From assembly GCF_021032705.1 (NCBI RefSeq), contig NZ_JAHVXI010000001.1:248001-312000 (forward strand): a stretch of 64,000 nt of DNA. Direction: 5' to 3'. The notes below the pieces were generated by a model. That model was not told the origin of the DNA, did not search any database, and worked only from the letters and a program-made list of their open reading frames with translations. This document shows positions 62,301 through 64,000 of this stretch, in pieces. Origin of the DNA: Psychroserpens luteolus (GTDB lineage: Bacteria; Bacteroidota; Bacteroidia; Flavobacteriales; Flavobacteriaceae). A program made the position numbers and the translations under genes. The number at the start of each line of letters is the position of its first letter. Positions within the stretch are counted from its first letter, which is position 1.

Positions 62301-62418
62301 GAACGATAAATCAAAATCATATGTAGAAGCAATGGACGAAGGAAGTGCTGTGCAGTTTTTTGACATCAAAAGTAGTAATGGCATAAAGCTAAAACCCATA
62401 GTAGTTACCATCAAATAA
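59398..62418 (+). CDS. M56 (BlaR1-like) membrane metallopeptidase with a long repetitive periplasmic C-terminus
   Basis: This 1006-residue protein has N-terminal helices (about 1-20, 33-50, 88-105) and an M56 zinc protease with 'LLHEQTHAKQKH' (HExxH at 164-168) and 'NHEFLADRAVL' (E205). A fourth helix follows at about 263-281. Residues 282-1006 are predicted to face the periplasm. They contain three related helical blocks ('IVSIYNLMSDKQKASVEPYPK', 'RIYKLMTKAQRANAEPFPK' and one between), polyproline runs (about 500, 569, 595, 708), and three homologous 43-residue units (715-757, 785-829, 845-888). No penicillin-binding sensor domain is present. It likely relays an envelope signal to the BlaI-like repressor. 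Confidence 0.88.
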   Translation: MLIYILKFSACLTIFMVFYKLVLEKSSIHSFKRFYLLAALTLSLIIPSITFTEYIEPIASNFNTFEPIASFEATEIYVEDTSRNFTPIVLWSIYGLGVIIFLLKFSLNLYKIISRIKNNPKFKSERFINVLVTNLMIPHTFFSYIFLNKYKFEHKEIPKEVLLHEQTHAKQKHSIDVLIIEFLQIVFWFNPLIYLLKQDVKLNHEFLADRAVLNDGIQASAYQNIILAFSSKASDQQLANAINYSSIKKRFTVMKTKTSKTSIWLRSLFLLPLLAVLLYSFTNREQIVRDDSSPVENTILETSSEGVSDALMKEYNEFIIKFNTTHVIDYSKYERIVSIYNLMSDKQKASVEPYPKVPDVDLSKTKAKVPNKAQFESWKNEKEFAIWIDGVHVSNDKLNSYNVDDIAHYTGSFVHKNARSEKFPQQHQFSLYTKEDFKNTYQESKIKKYHALTEKYAKAIEVFLKGDRLDNSDLLILKDRCLRLYDSFSKEDIKKHNILPPPPPPAKRQSQQGATSEQIAEYNKMAKFLNDKSIKNRIIKVKDYKRLERIYKLMTKAQRANAEPFPKLPPPPPPPPHVKKKTGNGPSVDDYADVPPPPPIPENATPEQRKKMQNAADNYWRKQKADIKTGFIKINGHTNYYVSINGLTKYYNRQGFEISKNGKVISKAQVNASEVIPNQYVTKVYTNDILVAEFKDNNPSLKGELNIPPPPPPKSPLDHIIDMAKQDAIFYFNGKKITSDKAIQILKKDTSIHIQTIKDETNTPTILLSKKPIINNKAGLQKPTPATIEDHIKVMNRHGARFYLENKEMTYKDALAYVKKHKDADVSTSLESNVVKISPKTLNMESPLVFVIAMSKKNAKFFYKDKEITSNKAISLVKRKGGLLKIDAKNVDSKQPSVFITEKGPLFGIKGNDQLLVMINGKTPVNGQLTLSKKEFKDLKLTMKKLKVKSFKFKVPGKRTESISGNVLNDKSKSYVEAMDEGSAVQFFDIKSSNGIKLKPIVVTIK

Positions 62419-62427
62419 TAATAAGTT

Positions 62428-62453
62428 AAGCCTCACTAGTTGAGGCTTTTTTA
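62428..62453 (+). terminator. Intrinsic terminator after the BlaR1-like gene
   Basis: AAGCCTCA (62428-62435) pairs with TGAGGCTT (62441-62448) around a 5-base loop, followed by T residues. It lies directly after the stop codon of the BlaR1-like gene. Confidence 0.8.
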
Positions 62454-62557
62454 TACCCGTAATTTTACGTGATTTTAGTTTTGGGTAAATGGAGTCTAAA
62501 AAATTCGTAGATATATGATTAGTTTTCAATTCAATAGTATTTGAAAATACGTTAATC

Positions 62558-63421
62558 ATGAAATCATCTTACAATCCTAAAGTAAACATTTGTCTGTCTT
62601 TGTTATTCTTTTTGTGTCTAACATTAAACCTCACTATGTGCAAAAAGGCAGAAGATTCCCAACAAAGCATTAATAAGCAAACGACAACTAAATCTTCTGA
62701 TTCAACAACTAAAGATGTTAAAACATCAGGTATAGTACCCATTACTTCAATACCTATAAAGGAATTAGATTCACTTTTTAGCTTGGCAATGTTAGATGCT
62801 CAAAATCCTGAACCTAGTGAGATAAGTCATAATTTGATTAATCTTAAAACAAACAAAAACCTTATTGATACAACAATTAACGGCGAACGCTATATTAAAA
62901 TGGTGTCGTGGAAACTAAATCCTGCATGGTATCCTAAAAAAGGAAAGTTTAATAATGGAAATCGAGTTATTTGGGTTACAGCAGCTCCAATTATCAAAGA
63001 TAGCTGCAGAAGTTTTTATAAAAATCATAAAGATCCTAATATGCGTCTCAGACAATTACTCGGTTTACAACCATTTACTCCAGAGACCTTTTTTCTTGAA
63101 TTATGGGTAAAACCATCAGATATGTTTAGACCTGGACCAGATAATGAAGTCAATGATAATACATGCGGACTCAACTTACCCAATAACGTAACTCCAGATT
63201 ATCGAAAATGGTTTAACAATACCAGAGCAACACAATACAACGATTGTAAAGACACGCTTTTCAACCAATATGGATATCCTTGGACGCAATTAGGATACAC
63301 CTATGATTGGAGTCCAGATAATCCAACACACGTAGGCCTTTCAGAATTTGTTATTAAAGAAAACACCAATATGTTTGTTAGTGGTGAATATCCTAATAGA
63401 GTTTATTGCGCTTCAAACTAA
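62558..63421 (+). CDS. Secreted protein of unknown function (287 aa)
   Basis: The N-terminus has a long hydrophobic stretch 'ICLSLLFFLCLTLNLTMCKK', either a signal peptide or a lipoprotein signal with an unusual Met before the Cys. A Ser/Thr/Lys-rich linker follows (about 32-65), then a Trp- and Tyr-rich domain with 'VSWKLNPAWYPKKGKFNNGN', 'VWVTAAP'-like 'VIWVTAAPIIKD', 'TFFLELWVKPSDMFRPGPDNE' and 'YGYPWTQLGYTYDWSPDNPTH'. Cys pairs in the mature part suggest disulfides. I do not recognise the family. It lies between two terminators, so it is probably transcribed alone. Confidence 0.72.
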   Translation: MKSSYNPKVNICLSLLFFLCLTLNLTMCKKAEDSQQSINKQTTTKSSDSTTKDVKTSGIVPITSIPIKELDSLFSLAMLDAQNPEPSEISHNLINLKTNKNLIDTTINGERYIKMVSWKLNPAWYPKKGKFNNGNRVIWVTAAPIIKDSCRSFYKNHKDPNMRLRQLLGLQPFTPETFFLELWVKPSDMFRPGPDNEVNDNTCGLNLPNNVTPDYRKWFNNTRATQYNDCKDTLFNQYGYPWTQLGYTYDWSPDNPTHVGLSEFVIKENTNMFVSGEYPNRVYCASN

Positions 63422-63448
63422 AAGGTTACATTTAAAAATAAAAGTTTG

Positions 63449-63486
63449 AGATCTTTCAGAATTTATATTACCTGAAAGATCTTTTT
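63449..63486 (+). terminator. Intrinsic terminator after the unknown secreted-protein gene
   Basis: AGATCTTTCAG (63449-63459) pairs with CTGAAAGATCT (63472-63482) around a 12-base loop, followed by TTTT. It ends transcription of the gene at 62558-63421. Confidence 0.82.
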
Positions 63487-63554
63487 CTGTTAAATAATGT
63501 AACAAAGTGATACTTTTAGCGTTCTAATAAGCAATCAATCAAAAAACAATCATC

Positions 63555-64000
63555 ATGCTAAAAAAATTCTTTATCATCTGTTCTGGTGCAGATACAGATA
63601 TTCTCGAAAATTGTGCGATAGGTGAGCAAAACAAATATGCAGGGATAGGAGCTACTGTTTTCTTTACTGCTATTATGGCTTTTATCGCCTGTAGCTATGC
63701 TCTATATACTGTTTTTGACAATCTATATGCAGCCATAGGTTTTGGATTTGTTTGGGGATTATTGATTTTCAATCTTGACCGTTTTATCGTTTCAACTATA
63801 AAAAAGAGAAATAATATTATTGATGAGATTATTCAAGCCTCTCCAAGAATAATTCTAGCAGTTATTATTGCTGTTGTTATTTCTAAACCTTTAGAGCTTA
63901 AAATCTTTGAAAAGGAAATCAATCAAGTCCTTCTAGAGCAGAAAAATGAATTAACCTTAGCCAATCAAACTCAAATTGCCGAGCAGTATACACCTAATGT
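63555..64000 (+). CDS. DUF4407 membrane protein, partial (N-terminus only)
   Basis: The frame opens at the ATG at 63555 and runs off the window. The visible 148 residues begin 'MLKKFFIICSGADTDILENC', then give two transmembrane helices ('GATVFFTAIMAFIACSYALY' and 'AAIGFGFVWGLLIFNLDRFI'), a short basic loop, a third helix ('RIILAVIIAVVISKPLELKIF') and a helical segment rich in Gln/Glu. This matches the DUF4407 family, whose function is unknown; its members carry a long coiled-coil region after the helices. A TACTTTTA box 37 bp upstream is a one-mismatch -7 candidate. Confidence 0.85.
   Translation, partial: MLKKFFIICSGADTDILENCAIGEQNKYAGIGATVFFTAIMAFIACSYALYTVFDNLYAAIGFGFVWGLLIFNLDRFIVSTIKKRNNIIDEIIQASPRIILAVIIAVVISKPLELKIFEKEINQVLLEQKNELTLANQTQIAEQYTPN

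Noticed and set aside
1-64000. CRISPR arrays, insertion sequences, integrases, phage genes or attachment sites
   Set aside because: No regularly spaced repeats, transposase or integrase motifs, or tRNA-linked direct repeats were seen; the tRNA-Leu gene is not flanked by mobile genes.

Overview
The window looks like chromosomal DNA from a marine-type member of the Flavobacteriia (Bacteroidota). It is AT-rich. It carries a SusC/SusD starch locus, two secreted enzymes with type IX secretion C-terminal sorting domains, mevalonate-pathway isoprenoid genes, several 'S/A-C' lipoproteins, and promoter-like TAnnTTTG boxes upstream of many genes (the Bacteroidota -7 element). No insertion sequence, phage, CRISPR array or plasmid gene is visible. 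The only RNA gene found is tRNA-Leu(UAG).

Layout. 1-4356 (minus): a truncated S4-domain pseudouridine synthase, a nitrilase-type hydrolase, a UbiA prenyltransferase, a mevalonate kinase and diphosphomevalonate decarboxylase. 4444-6880 (minus): a translationally coupled trio (DUF1697, HI0933-like flavoprotein, glycerophosphodiester phosphodiesterase). 7006-7815 (plus): a predicted propeller-like lipoprotein. 7812-15047 (minus): an efflux operon of a TolC protein fused to a periplasmic-binding domain, a membrane-fusion protein, an RND permease and a six-TM K+ channel-like protein. 15137-25818 (minus): a compact run headed by selO, with a small unknown protein, an aldo/keto reductase, DUF427, MsrA, a hydrolase-OsmC fusion, EgtB, EgtD and a 1240-residue metallophosphoesterase/kinase-like/Omp85 protein. 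Much of this run has a redox-protection theme. 26026-27228 (plus): an HD domain joined to a Pycsar-effector-like membrane domain, convergent with a large GAF-domain gene (27244-29619, minus).

29800-55726 is one starch/maltodextrin utilisation locus. A LacI-family regulator and a palindromic operator sit between two arms. The plus arm (susC, susD, susE-like, then a T9SS-secreted GH13 amylase) handles capture and outside cutting. The minus arm (sugar MFS carrier, beta-phosphoglucomutase, GH65 maltose phosphorylase, GH13 maltodextrinase, esterase-like hydrolase, GH31, two further GH13, GH97) handles periplasmic and cytoplasmic breakdown to glucose and glucose 6-phosphate.

55727-64000 holds strong hairpin terminators, tRNA-Leu, an M20 dipeptidase, a T9SS-exported M28 peptidase, a BlaI/BlaR1-like regulatory pair with a clear promoter and operator, an unknown secreted protein, and the start of a DUF4407 membrane protein. 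Several start codons were moved inward from the longest reading frame, because the longer frame begins at GTG/TTG or inside a promoter box.
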